55,232 nt of DNA from IMG/VR virus record IMGVR_UViG_3300021963_000158, positions 1 to 55,232 of that record; one strand, written 5' to 3'. The position numbers were made by a program, and so were the translations under genes. Positions 10,040 through 16,810 of this stretch are shown here, piece by piece. Every line of letters starts with the position of its first letter. Position 1 is the first letter of the stretch. The DNA comes from a virus. The notes under the pieces were generated by a model. That model saw only the letters and a program-made list of their open reading frames with translations, ran no database searches and was not told where the DNA came from.

Positions 10040-10468
10040 TTAAACTTGGGCTACCCCGATACCAGAATTTTTAAGGAATTCAACACCGTTATTGTCTCGG
10101 TAACTAGTTCGATAATACACACTATCAATGCCACTTTGGTAAATGAGTTTGGCGCAATCCAAGCACGGAGCATGGGTAATAAACATTGTTGCACCTAACC
10201 CACTTTCGGTGCTCTTGGCTAATTTTGCAATGGCATTGGTTTCTGCATGAAGAACTTCAGGTTTAGTTTTCAATTCATAGTCACCAGTTTTATCCCAAAT
10301 CTCATCTTCACAGTTGTTATCCCAACCTGCAGGCATACCATTATAGCCAATGCTAATAATACGATCGTCTTTGACTACAATAGCCCCAACGTGTAAACGA
10401 CGGGCCTGGCTTAGTTCAGCAAACACTTCTGCTGTATCCATGTACGCTTTGATTAATTTAACTTTCAT
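10040..10468 (-). CDS. dCMP deaminase
   Basis: 142 residues from the ATG at 10468 (MKVKLIKAYM); an ORF extension upstream overlaps the preceding gene and is unlikely. Zinc-site motifs are HAETN (74-78) and PCLDC (101-105), the arrangement of deoxycytidylate deaminases, as is the N-terminal RRLHVGAIVVKD. It converts dCMP to dUMP, feeding thymidylate synthesis for phage DNA, as T4 Cd does. It starts 7 bp after the 69-residue gene and ends at a terminator. Confidence 0.9.
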   Translation of the reverse strand: MKVKLIKAYMDTAEVFAELSQARRLHVGAIVVKDDRIISIGYNGMPAGWDNNCEDEIWDKTGDYELKTKPEVLHAETNAIAKLAKSTESGLGATMFITHAPCLDCAKLIYQSGIDSVYYRTSYRDNNGVEFLKNSGIGVAQV

Positions 10469-10475
10469 TACCAAC

Positions 10476-10685
10476 TTACGCTTTGGCTTTTTTTGCCCGG
10501 ATCTTAGTTGGTATTTCCGCCGAAGCCAATGCTGTCCTAACATCACGCATTAATGCGTCATCGTCCCAGAGCAGTTCTGTGCAACCATCCGGATATGTAG
10601 TAACAGTTAAATGACTGCCCACTGTTACTGTGGGCTCAGCTGAGACTGTGGATGCTATAGATTTTTTTGGTTTTTTAGTTGCCAT
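10476..10685 (-). CDS. Hypothetical basic protein, 69 residues
   Basis: Both ends are lysine-rich (MATKKPKKSIAST and RAKKAKA) around a short strand-rich middle with DGCTELLWDDDALMRDV. No family recognised. The basic termini suggest nucleic acid contact, but this is only a composition argument. It follows an early promoter and is co-transcribed with the dCMP deaminase. Confidence 0.6.
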   Translation of the reverse strand: MATKKPKKSIASTVSAEPTVTVGSHLTVTTYPDGCTELLWDDDALMRDVRTALASAEIPTKIRAKKAKA

Positions 10686-10710
10686 ATTAATACCTAGTTG
10701 AATTACAAGT

Positions 10711-10739
10711 ATTTAAACAGAATTTGACAAAGATGTCAA
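10711..10739 (-). promoter_or_regulatory. Early promoter of the 69-residue and dCMP deaminase genes
   Basis: TTGACA (10734-10739), 17-bp spacer, TTAAAT (10711-10716), then ACTTGTAATTC. The -35 box partly overlaps the end of the upstream gene. Confidence 0.6.
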
Positions 10740-11167
10740 ATATTTTTATATTCGTAGTTTACAGTTTCTAAATTGTCTTGCAGTACAGTGGCACCATTCT
10801 TCATATGGAACTTTCGTGCCATTTCAGTCTTAGGGCTTAGAGTAACAAAACGTTTGATGTTTGGATGTCTGGTCTTAATATCTTCGACTGTTTCACGTAG
10901 TAAACGAACTCCTGCACCAGGAGCATAACTCCAGATGGTGTAGAATACCGCAGTGGTTGGATCTTCGCTGTCTCCAAGTTCATCAACTCGAGTAGGTACA
11001 CGATCTAATAGATTGACACAGACCATTGCAGTCGGTTTGACATCTACTAGCGCACTTACGAATCTATTTTTTGCTACGCGAAATTCTCTGGTAATTTCTG
11101 GGCGAACGGGGTCATCCTTGACATAGTCAAGTAATGGATCTTGAATGTTTGTAATTATTGAAAGCAT
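10736..11167 (-). CDS. Acetyltransferase-like (GNAT-like) protein
   Basis: 143 residues from the ATG at 11167 (MLSIITNIQD), preceded by AGGTG. The second half, with VRLLRETVEDIKTRHPNIKR, KFHMKNGATVL and a strand-helix pattern between, is shaped like the C-terminal part of a GNAT acetyltransferase (arrangement L-E-..-A-..-F-..-NGA). The acetyl-CoA loop R/Q-x-x-G-x-G/A appears only loosely, as PGAGVRLL. Similar proteins are seen in marine T4-like phages. Substrate unknown. TTAAATACAACTATACT lies 15-30 nt upstream as a possible promoter. Confidence 0.45.
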   Translation of the reverse strand: MLSIITNIQDPLLDYVKDDPVRPEITREFRVAKNRFVSALVDVKPTAMVCVNLLDRVPTRVDELGDSEDPTTAVFYTIWSYAPGAGVRLLRETVEDIKTRHPNIKRFVTLSPKTEMARKFHMKNGATVLQDNLETVNYEYKNI

Positions 11168-11229
11168 GTGGCACCTACACAGTATAGTTGTATTTAACAA
11201 AATTTGAAAAAATCAACTAGTTGTGGCGC

Positions 11230-11457
11230 TTACTTGACCTTTCGCAAGTACTCCCTACCGACTTTTCCTTCTTGGATATCAAGCAATGCCGTCACTGGCG
11301 AGTGCCTGTGTTCATGACGCTCACTGTGATGGTTGAGTTGTGATTGCTCACGTGCTCTTGCAGAAGCAAGTACGACTAGATCAAATCGGTTGCCTCCGGT
11401 CATCTCAACGCATTGTTCAAGATCAATTTCGGTTCCGCGGCTTTGGCTTCTATTCAT
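11230..11457 (-). CDS. RNA polymerase omega subunit-like protein
   Basis: 75 residues. GGNRFDLVVLASARAREQSQ (21-40) and SPVTALLDIQEGKVGREYL (53-71) match the two conserved blocks of bacterial RpoZ (NRFDLV..ASxRARx and TVxALxEIxxGKI), with a His/Arg-rich spacer where hosts have a longer one. Omega binds the beta-prime subunit and helps assembly of RNA polymerase, and it affects ppGpp response in many bacteria. A phage copy could replace host omega in transcription takeover; that is inference. It sits directly downstream of tRNA-Pro with GGAAAC as a weak ribosome site. Confidence 0.8.
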   Translation of the reverse strand: MNRSQSRGTEIDLEQCVEMTGGNRFDLVVLASARAREQSQLNHHSERHEHRHSPVTALLDIQEGKVGREYLRKVK

Positions 11458-11477
11458 AATGTTTCCTTTAAAAACTT

Positions 11478-11554
11478 TGGTCGGAGTACAAGGATTCGAA
11501 CCTTGGACCCCCTGGTCCCAAACCAGGTGCGCTACCAGACTGCGCTACACTCCG
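11478..11554 (-). tRNA. tRNA-Pro (UGG)
   Basis: Cloverleaf with 5' end at 11554; acceptor CGGAGTG/TACTCCG, anticodon loop TTTGGGA, A73 and CCA encoded. Decodes all Pro codons if U34 is modified. Confidence 0.95.
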
Positions 11555-11556
11555 AA

Positions 11557-11706
11557 TTAACTTGGTATCATATGCGGTATGTATGGAACATTCCTGGGAC
11601 CGTGTCGCTGTTCAAGTAACCGTTTAGCTTCTTGAGCATTGGGTGCGTATACGCGATCTTTTTGTTCACCTTGCGGTGTTCTTACGGTTGTTTCATACAT
11701 TGGCAT
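11557..11706 (-). CDS. Hypothetical protein, 49 residues
   Basis: A small ORF (MPMYETTVRTPQGEQKDRVY, then APNAQEAKRLLEQRHG) exactly fills the gap between tRNA-Pro and tRNA-fMet, with AAGGAC before the ATG. The APNAQEAKRLLEQRHG segment looks like a short amphipathic helix of the kind seen in small phage proteins that act on nucleotide- or RNA-related partners. No family recognised. The tight packing between tRNAs argues it is real. Confidence 0.6.
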   Translation of the reverse strand: MPMYETTVRTPQGEQKDRVYAPNAQEAKRLLEQRHGPRNVPYIPHMIPS

Positions 11707-11716
11707 ATAATGTCCT

Positions 11717-11791
11717 TGGTTGCGGGGGACGGATTCGCACCGCCGATCTTCAGGTTATGAGCCTGACGAGTTACTTCTTCTCCACCCCGCG
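11717..11791 (-). tRNA. Initiator-like tRNA-Met (CAU)
   Basis: Acceptor CGCGGGG/CCCCGCA has the C1-A72 mismatch that marks initiator tRNAs; anticodon loop CTCATAA; CCA encoded. The anticodon stem ends AGG/CCT rather than the full GGG/CCC. Confidence 0.85.
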
Positions 11792-11798
11792 ATAAAAT

Positions 11799-11884
11799 TG
11801 GTGCGAGTACCCGGGGTCGAACCGGGATGCCATTACAGCGAGAGATTTTAAGTCTCTTGAGTCTACCAATTTCTCCATACTCGC
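11799..11884 (-). tRNA. tRNA-Leu (UAA)
   Basis: Class II cloverleaf, 5' end at 11884; anticodon loop CTTAAAA, long variable arm, A73, CCA encoded. Confidence 0.93.
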
Positions 11885-11894
11885 AATGTTCTAT

Positions 11895-12086
11895 TTAAGC
11901 CGCTTTGGCTTCTTTACGTGAGTTCTTGGTTTCTGTGATCTCGTTACGACGAGCTTTAACTGCTTTACCAAGTTCTGCTAGTGCTTTGCGGGCACGAGTA
12001 CCAGCGGCGCTGTTACCTGCTTCAAATTTAGTGTGCTCTGCCGTGTAGGCTTCAATTGCTGTTTCGATATCTGTATGTGCTGACAT
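11895..12086 (-). CDS. Histone H1-like (Hc1-type) DNA-binding protein
   Basis: 63 residues. The segment FEAGNSAAGTRARKALAELG and the following KAVKARRNEITETKNSRKEA match the bacterial histone H1-like (Hc1) pattern, known from Chlamydia, Bacteroidetes and others. Such proteins coat or compact DNA. In a phage it could help condense host or phage DNA or be packaged; the sequence does not say which. It lies between two tRNA genes, with a good ribosome site (AAGGAAACA) before the ATG. Confidence 0.7.
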   Translation of the reverse strand: MSAHTDIETAIEAYTAEHTKFEAGNSAAGTRARKALAELGKAVKARRNEITETKNSRKEAKAA

Positions 12087-12107
12087 GTTGTTTCCTTTGT
12101 TGAAATT

Positions 12108-12197
12108 TGGCGGAACGACTGAGACTCGAACTCAGAAAGCGGCTTTCACCACTCGACGGATTAGCAATCCGCTCCAATACCATTATGGGACCGTTCC
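12108..12197 (-). tRNA. tRNA-Ser (GCU)
   Basis: Class II cloverleaf, 5' end at 12197; anticodon loop TTGCTAA, G73, CCA encoded. A consensus promoter lies 14 nt upstream. Confidence 0.95.
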
Positions 12198-12206
12198 TTG
12201 CTTAGC

Positions 12207-12848
12207 CTATATTATAACTAACTTCTTTATTCTTGTCAAGTCTAAAGGTGGGTTACATACAGGAATTTTTTGATATTTGTTATAATAGTTACATAGCAAT
12301 TCTAGTTCGGTACTTTTACACAAACTTGGGTGCATGGGCAAGTATGCTTGATAACACTGATCTATTAGGTCTTTACCAAACGCTTCTTTGAATGCTGTTC
12401 CGCATCCATATGGACTTAGCCTATTATTCTTAACTGTGCCTTTGAAGTCTGTTCTACGTCCAAGCATACAATGTCTTGTGACTGCACGACTTTCTCCAAT
12501 GTAAAATACTTCCGGTGCTAGGAAGTCTGCGGGACCTGTGGGCGGAGTATGAAATAAACCATACACATAGCATCCAGGATGCTTTTTGTCAAACCCCCAG
12601 GATGCATTCCATGGTTCATCAATTTGATGCCAGGTAGTAAACTCAGTAAGCTCAGGTTTAACTTGTACTGTGTCTTGCGTTATAAAAAAGTCCGGGCCAC
12701 TTAATTCTGCACACTTCTTCAAACTGTAGGCAAATTGGTCAACATCTTTACAATGCTGAATAATTTCGTACAACTGCTGTTCAGTAAGTCCATGGTTACC
12801 CGAACCCACTCTAATATTACGTGCTAGTATCGCCGCTTTATCAGTCAT
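12207..12848 (-). CDS. GIY-YIG nuclease-like protein
   Basis: 213 residues. GCYVYGL (92-98) and FYIGES (115-120) are the two strands of the GIY-YIG nuclease fold, followed by a conserved-type Arg (in GRRTDF, 130-135). A 15-residue insertion sits between the strands. The N-terminal 75 residues are helical and unassigned. Free-standing GIY-YIG proteins in T4-like phages are often mobile (homing) endonucleases, and this one ends 10 bp from a tRNA, a usual insertion site. The last bases overlap the -35/-10 region of the tRNA-Ser promoter. Confidence 0.7.
   Translation of the reverse strand: MTDKAAILARNIRVGSGNHGLTEQQLYEIIQHCKDVDQFAYSLKKCAELSGPDFFITQDTVQVKPELTEFTTWHQIDEPWNASWGFDKKHPGCYVYGLFHTPPTGPADFLAPEVFYIGESRAVTRHCMLGRRTDFKGTVKNNRLSPYGCGTAFKEAFGKDLIDQCYQAYLPMHPSLCKSTELELLCNYYNKYQKIPVCNPPLDLTRIKKLVII
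12211..12239 (-). promoter_or_regulatory. Promoter of the tRNA-Ser/Leu/fMet/Pro group
   Basis: TTGACA (12234-12239), exact 17-bp spacer, TATAAT (12211-12216). It lies inside the 3' end of the GIY-YIG gene and can drive tRNA-Ser, the H1-like gene, tRNA-Leu, tRNA-fMet, the 49-residue gene, tRNA-Pro and the omega gene. Confidence 0.8.
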
Positions 12849-13731
12849 ATAACTTTTTAATAGTCTGCTCGTAACCGTTAGGAATAAGCATATCCCTGGG
12901 CAAATTAATCTGATGATTTAAACTTGCTATGGCCAAACGTTGTGCTCGAGGTCTATGTTTAGGCACTACATTACCTAACAACACATCAACGCAGAAGTCA
13001 TGATGTATAACTGCATCCGGATGTGGATCATCGTGTACGTAATCCATATATTCTACTGTTGTTTGTTTCTTAACCTTGTATTCCCACATCCCCGAATAGG
13101 TAACAGGGTCTAGCGCATTGGTAGGTCTAAGATAAAACTTATCCCAATCAATTGCTGTCAGCAAATTTTGCATGGGTTTTAAACGCATTATGGCAGCGGC
13201 TGTAACTATATCATTTTTGTTTAATTTGGTTTTATCTGCCCAAATGCTTTTCCAACTTGGCTCAAACTGTGGACGTACATCGTACCAAGGATTTTGCCAA
13301 AACATCATATGATATTTACATCCAATTGTATCGAGCAATAGTTGCATTTGATAGATGATGTTGAAGTTATCAACAATCATATGCGTTAGGCTAACATCAT
13401 GCTCTGGATGCAGTCTATAAAGACCGCGCCATGGATCAGACCCATGTTCGAGGTGTTCGTTGTTGTTAGGGAAAAATCCACGACAATTGTTCTTTTCGAT
13501 CCAGTCATTGTCGTACCACGCACATACACGATTGTTGCCAGTGAGCATAATATACACAGTATCGTCTTTGGTGATACTGTTACGCCGACTCAATAATTCC
13601 CAATAGATAGTTTCATTGGCAATACCCGGCCAACCTAGATTAACAACAGGCTCTGCAGAATATTCTGCAAGCCAATCGCTCCATGTGTGCCAGAACCATT
13701 TAGTAAAACTACAACCGAGAGTGTATGTCAT
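12841..13731 (-). CDS. SGNH/GDSL-type hydrolase-like protein
   Basis: 296 residues. The first strand reads TLGCSFT (residues 4-10; GxS nucleophile block I), LGWPGIANET (32-41) gives the Gly of block II, MLTGNNRV (62-69) the Asn of block III, and DDPHPDAVIHHDF (near 242-254) supplies the Asp/His pair of block V. These are the four catalytic positions of SGNH esterases. The likely reaction is removal or transfer of an acyl (often O-acetyl) group on a glycan. It overlaps the GIY-YIG frame by 8 bp. A distant relative lies at 15934 on the other strand. Confidence 0.65.
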   Translation of the reverse strand: MTYTLGCSFTKWFWHTWSDWLAEYSAEPVVNLGWPGIANETIYWELLSRRNSITKDDTVYIMLTGNNRVCAWYDNDWIEKNNCRGFFPNNNEHLEHGSDPWRGLYRLHPEHDVSLTHMIVDNFNIIYQMQLLLDTIGCKYHMMFWQNPWYDVRPQFEPSWKSIWADKTKLNKNDIVTAAAIMRLKPMQNLLTAIDWDKFYLRPTNALDPVTYSGMWEYKVKKQTTVEYMDYVHDDPHPDAVIHHDFCVDVLLGNVVPKHRPRAQRLAIASLNHQINLPRDMLIPNGYEQTIKKLYD

Positions 13732-13737
13732 TGAATT

Positions 13738-13822
13738 TGGTGCGGATGGTGAGACTCGAACTCACACACCTTTCGGCGACGGCTTCTAAGACCGTTGCGG
13801 CTACCAATTACGCCACATCCGC
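13738..13822 (-). tRNA. tRNA-Leu (UAG)
   Basis: Class II cloverleaf, 5' end at 13822; anticodon loop CTTAGAA, A73, CCA encoded. Its 5' end is 10 nt after the large structured RNA element. Confidence 0.95.
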
Positions 13823-13832
13823 ATGTACTTAC

Positions 13833-14128
13833 TTATAATATAAAAAGTTAGGCACTTAAAATCTGCTTTCCAACCGCGGACCAATATGCCCCCAAGTACG
13901 TCTCTCAGGAATGCCAACTATTCAAGTACTAACTGCCTGTAAGATGGCCTAAATGAATAGCTTGTTATCGGAATCTCAGGAGTTCATTGACTTTCAAAAT
14001 AACGGTGTCGCTTCGGGAATACCCGATATTCACAGAATTCTAGAGCGGCTTCTTACAAATGTCATTTACTATCCCTACCACTAGTATCAGATGGTTGTCG
14101 AACCAGTGCCTAACTTTTTATATTATAA
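13833..14128 (-). ncRNA. Putative structured RNA closed by a perfect 24-bp stem (element 1)
   Basis: A perfect 24-bp inverted repeat (13833-13856 with 14105-14128) encloses 248 bp without a plausible gene. A TTGACA-17-TATACT promoter lies just upstream, so the transcript would start a few bases before the stem. Internal hairpins are visible, for example GGTT-CGAC-AACC and CGGG-TATT-CCCG, and CTATTC/GAATAG can pair over a distance. The element ends 10 nt before tRNA-Leu(UAG). A transposon-like (MITE) origin is an alternative, but I see no target-site duplication. Class unknown. Confidence 0.55.
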
Positions 14129-14136
14129 CAGTACGT

Positions 14137-14165
14137 AGTATATGTGAAATACCACGTACTGTCAA
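14137..14165 (-). promoter_or_regulatory. Promoter of structured RNA 1 and tRNA-Leu
   Basis: TTGACA (14160-14165), 17-bp spacer, TATACT (14137-14142). The spacer and flanks form a hairpin (ACAGTACGT/ACGTACTGT), so the promoter DNA is itself palindromic and could bind a regulator or end the upstream transcript. Confidence 0.6.
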
Positions 14166-14168
14166 CCT

Positions 14169-14753
14169 CTACATTGTGGGACCATTGCCGTTTTTAAAAC
14201 CAACACTACCGCCTTCTGATTCGATGCGCTTGATAACGTCTTCAAATAAGATAGGTGCGTAGTCTGTGGTCTCTACACATACACAATGGTATCTAGGATC
14301 AACAACTGGAACACCATACTTACCAACTGGTTGCATCATCACTCGATTAGCATGCAAGTGTCCGTGAATGTTAACCCCAAATCGTCCCAGCGATTCTGTA
14401 TGAATTGGAATATGGCTCAAGATCATTCCGTTCATAACATGGTATGCACGTAATTCACGAAAGTGTTCTCTGTATTCCTCATCACGGAAGATGTCATGGT
14501 TGCCGCGGATCAACACCTTGTCACCGTTTAATCTTGACATGATTTTCAATGCTCGGCGGTTGATCACAACATCTCCCAAGTGGTAAACCTTGTCGTTGGG
14601 CCTAACACGTTCGTTCCAAGCCTTGACCATAAACTCATCCATCTCCTCTGCGTTGTCGAACGGGCGTAACTTGGTTACACCATCATTACGCATAAAATGG
14701 CAAACACCAGCATGTCCAAAATGTGTATCACTAACTAAAAAAACTGCTGGCAT
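14169..14753 (-). CDS. Calcineurin-like metallophosphoesterase
   Basis: 194 residues from the ATG at 14753 (MPAVFLVSDTHFGHAG), supported by AAGGAG; a longer reading overlaps the kinase gene. Metal-site motifs are in order: DTH (9-11), GD (60-61), GNHD (84-87), SHIPIH (113-118) and HGHLH (130-134), all intact. It is of the small phage type that hydrolyses phosphomonoesters, cyclic phosphates or nucleotides. It forms an operon with a P-loop kinase and a tyrosine phosphatase, together suggesting phosphate editing of nucleic acid ends or signalling molecules. Confidence 0.85.
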   Translation of the reverse strand: MPAVFLVSDTHFGHAGVCHFMRNDGVTKLRPFDNAEEMDEFMVKAWNERVRPNDKVYHLGDVVINRRALKIMSRLNGDKVLIRGNHDIFRDEEYREHFRELRAYHVMNGMILSHIPIHTESLGRFGVNIHGHLHANRVMMQPVGKYGVPVVDPRYHCVCVETTDYAPILFEDVIKRIESEGGSVGFKNGNGPTM

Positions 14754-14763
14754 AATATACTCC

Positions 14764-15225
14764 TTATGTGTACCAGACTTCGTCAAACCCTTCTTCTTCG
14801 GTGGGCGTAACATAATCTTCGATCATTTTATCAACCACTGCTTGTGGTATTACTTTATCCATCCTTGAGGATAATCTCATGTTTAGTTCTTCTGCAGCGG
14901 GTGTTGGAAACACTACAGCAATTTTATGGTATCCGGGCAACATTACAAGTTTCTTTTTGCGACTAGCAACTGTGGTACTAGTTTGGTCCCAGATAATATC
15001 TCGGCCTTCATCTCGTGCAGCAATGACTTCTTCGACCATTAACTCAACTGCGGTAGGCATGTAATCATCAAATACTTCGATATACATTTTATCAACAGAT
15101 GCCGCATAAGCTTCAACTATTTGGTCTGTGCTAATGTATGCACACTCAGCGGCCCATTCTTGGTCGGCTACCCATGTGCTTTTTCCTGCGGCAGGAACTC
15201 CAACTAATACATATACTTTTGGCAT
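14764..15225 (-). CDS. P-loop kinase (polynucleotide/nucleoside kinase-like)
   Basis: 153 residues. Walker A GVPAAGKS (9-16) at the N-terminus, then STDQIVEAYA (32-41), the DIIWDQTSTTVASRKKKL segment (75-92) and the typical lid-like Arg helix. This layout fits the T4 Pnk-type 5'-kinase domain and related small AAA_33 kinases, which phosphorylate RNA/DNA ends or small molecules. Stop and start overlap by one base with the phosphatase upstream. The exact substrate is not visible. Confidence 0.75.
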   Translation of the reverse strand: MPKVYVLVGVPAAGKSTWVADQEWAAECAYISTDQIVEAYAASVDKMYIEVFDDYMPTAVELMVEEVIAARDEGRDIIWDQTSTTVASRKKKLVMLPGYHKIAVVFPTPAAEELNMRLSSRMDKVIPQAVVDKMIEDYVTPTEEEGFDEVWYT

Positions 15226-15692
15226 TATTCTACACTCCTAAATGTGCGCCAATCATCAATGTTTGGCTTTTCGTTTTCATCATAGGTCCAATCCAAGACT
15301 CGCATCATGAGATGCTTGACCAGCAGATTGGGACTACGCCATCTTCCTACATCATCGAAGCCCATCATTACACCAACTTCGCAAACTGCACCACTACGAC
15401 AAATACCTGCAAAGCAATGAACAACAACATTCATTTGATTGTCCTTTGCATGCTGTAGCAAACGCACAAGCTCTACAGCTTGCTCGTAACTACATTTCAT
15501 TTCTTCTTCAAGTACTTCGTCGTGTTCTTCTACATCAAGGAATTCAAAGTTGTGAATTTCTTTAAATGTATGTGCGGGTGTTGGACGCCAACTTGCGGGA
15601 TCAACAATGCTGATCAGCATACTGTTGGGGCCGGCGTCATGATGAAATCTTTTCGGGATATCATCAGCGGCTACGTTTTCAATCCATGGCAT
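15225..15692 (-). CDS. Protein tyrosine / dual-specificity phosphatase-like protein
   Basis: 155 residues. The catalytic loop HCFAGICRSG (92-101) is a perfect HCx5RS active site, and the upstream Asp/Glu-rich region (53-65) could hold the general acid. It would remove phosphate from tyrosine residues or from RNA/phospholipid substrates. First gene of the phosphatase-kinase-phosphoesterase operon, just downstream of tRNA-Gly. Confidence 0.8.
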   Translation of the reverse strand: MPWIENVAADDIPKRFHHDAGPNSMLISIVDPASWRPTPAHTFKEIHNFEFLDVEEHDEVLEEEMKCSYEQAVELVRLLQHAKDNQMNVVVHCFAGICRSGAVCEVGVMMGFDDVGRWRSPNLLVKHLMMRVLDWTYDENEKPNIDDWRTFRSVE

Positions 15693-15712
15693 AATGATAC
15701 CTTTAAGTTAAA

Positions 15713-15788
15713 TGGAGCGGGAGGCGAGAGTCGAACTCGTCTATTTCTGCTTGGAAGGCAGACGTGTAACCAAAAACACTTCACCCGC
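15713..15788 (-). tRNA. tRNA-Gly (UCC)
   Basis: Cloverleaf, 5' end at 15788; anticodon loop CTTCCAA, U73 as usual for Gly, CCA encoded. Confidence 0.93.
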
Positions 15789-15835
15789 AATATTGCTATT
15801 GTAACACTTATTTAATTAAATGTCAATGATTATTT

Positions 15836-15909
15836 TGGCGACCCCCCGGGGACTCGAACCCCGACTAACGGTTTTGGAGACCGCAGTACTGCCATTATAC
15901 TAGAGAGCC
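15836..15909 (-). tRNA. tRNA-Trp (CCA)
   Basis: 5' end at 15909; anticodon loop CTCCAAA, G73, CCA encoded. The acceptor stem GGCTCTC/GGGGGTC pairs through several G-U wobbles, an unusually weak stem. Confidence 0.88.
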
Positions 15910-15920
15910 TAGAGCCTATA

Positions 15921-15928
15921 TATAAATA
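15921..15928 (+). promoter_or_regulatory. T4-type late promoter TATAAATA
   Basis: TATAAATA lies 5 nt before the ATG at 15934, so the transcript should begin at or next to the start codon. No ribosome site is present. Confidence 0.7.
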
Positions 15929-15933
15929 TAGTT

Positions 15934-16647
15934 ATGAAAAATTTCCATCGCTTCCAAGAATTTGCCAATCAAGAACTATTATGGAGTCCGGGTGATTCCG
16001 AAGAACTGTATTTAAATAATCTAAAAACTAATTACGATAAATTAAAAGATAATGGATGGATTAATCATTCGTTTACTTACAAATATAACAGTCACGGGTT
16101 TCGTTGCAACGAGTTTGATGCGTCACCCTCAATTGTTGCACTCGGATGCAGTAATACCATGGGTACCGGATTACCAATAGAACATACTTGGTCATACATT
16201 TTAGCAGAAAATTTAAATTTAACTTGTTTTAATCTAGGTGTCGGCGGTGGAGCAAATGATACTTCGTTTAGACTTGCATATATTTGGTTAGAACTAATTA
16301 AACCTAAAATTGTTGTATTATGGAATCCACACCCTGACCGAATTGAACTGTTAGATGAAACAAAAAATTATACATATCAACCGATCAACCCTGATATTAG
16401 GATGCCAGGTAGTGATTGGTATAAACACTGGGTTAGTACTAGTGATAATGGGGAATTAAACAAAATAAAAAATAGTTATGCTATTGCCCAATTATGCAAA
16501 AGACTTGGTATTAAATTTTTTTCTAAGGAACAAATCTTAACTGAAGATTTCCCTTATGTCCTCGGGAATGATCGTGCCCGTGATTTACTGCATTCCGGTA
16601 GTCAATCTAATCTAAATATAGCAAATTGTATTTTAGACTATTTGTAA
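15934..16647 (+). CDS. SGNH/GDSL hydrolase-like protein, plus strand
   Basis: 237 residues. IVALGCSNTMGTGLP (residues 69-83) carries the GCS nucleophile, FNLGVGGGANDTS (104-116) the Gly/Asn block, VVLWNPHPDRIEL the block III-like Asn, and DLLHSGSQSN (near 218-227) the DxxH pair. It resembles a common phage protein of this fold and shares the same general plan as the 12841 protein. It is one of few plus-strand genes, with its own late promoter and no ribosome site. A role in editing surface acylation is an inference. Confidence 0.65.
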   Translation: MKNFHRFQEFANQELLWSPGDSEELYLNNLKTNYDKLKDNGWINHSFTYKYNSHGFRCNEFDASPSIVALGCSNTMGTGLPIEHTWSYILAENLNLTCFNLGVGGGANDTSFRLAYIWLELIKPKIVVLWNPHPDRIELLDETKNYTYQPINPDIRMPGSDWYKHWVSTSDNGELNKIKNSYAIAQLCKRLGIKFFSKEQILTEDFPYVLGNDRARDLLHSGSQSNLNIANCILDYL

Positions 16648-16648
16648 A

Positions 16649-16724
16649 TGGTAGGACCTGCCAGGTTCGAACTGACGACATTCTGCGTGTAAGGCAGACG
16701 CTCTACCAACTGAGCTAAGGTCCT
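16649..16724 (-). tRNA. tRNA-Val (UAC)
   Basis: 5' end at 16724; acceptor AGGACCT/AGGTCCT, anticodon loop CTTACAC, A73, CCA encoded. It lies convergent to, and almost touching, the stop of the plus-strand gene. Confidence 0.95.
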
Positions 16725-16729
16725 AAATT

Positions 16730-16805
16730 TGGAGCGGCTAACCGGGTTCGAACCGGTGACGTCTTGCTTGGCAAGCAAGTACTCTACCAACTGAGCTACA
16801 GCCGC
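16730..16805 (-). tRNA. tRNA-Gly (GCC)
   Basis: 5' end at 16805; anticodon loop TTGCCAA, U73, CCA encoded. Confidence 0.95.
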
Positions 16806-16810
16806 ATGTT

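Noticed and set aside
10469-10546. Upstream extension of dCMP deaminase (start at 10546)
   Set aside because: It would overlap the 69-residue gene by 70 bp and adds residues unlike the family; the ATG at 10468 matches the usual N-terminus.
13833-14128. Element 1 as a tmRNA
   Set aside because: GGTTCGACAACC near the 5' end recalls tmRNA, but there is no T-arm or CCA at the 3' end and no tag frame.
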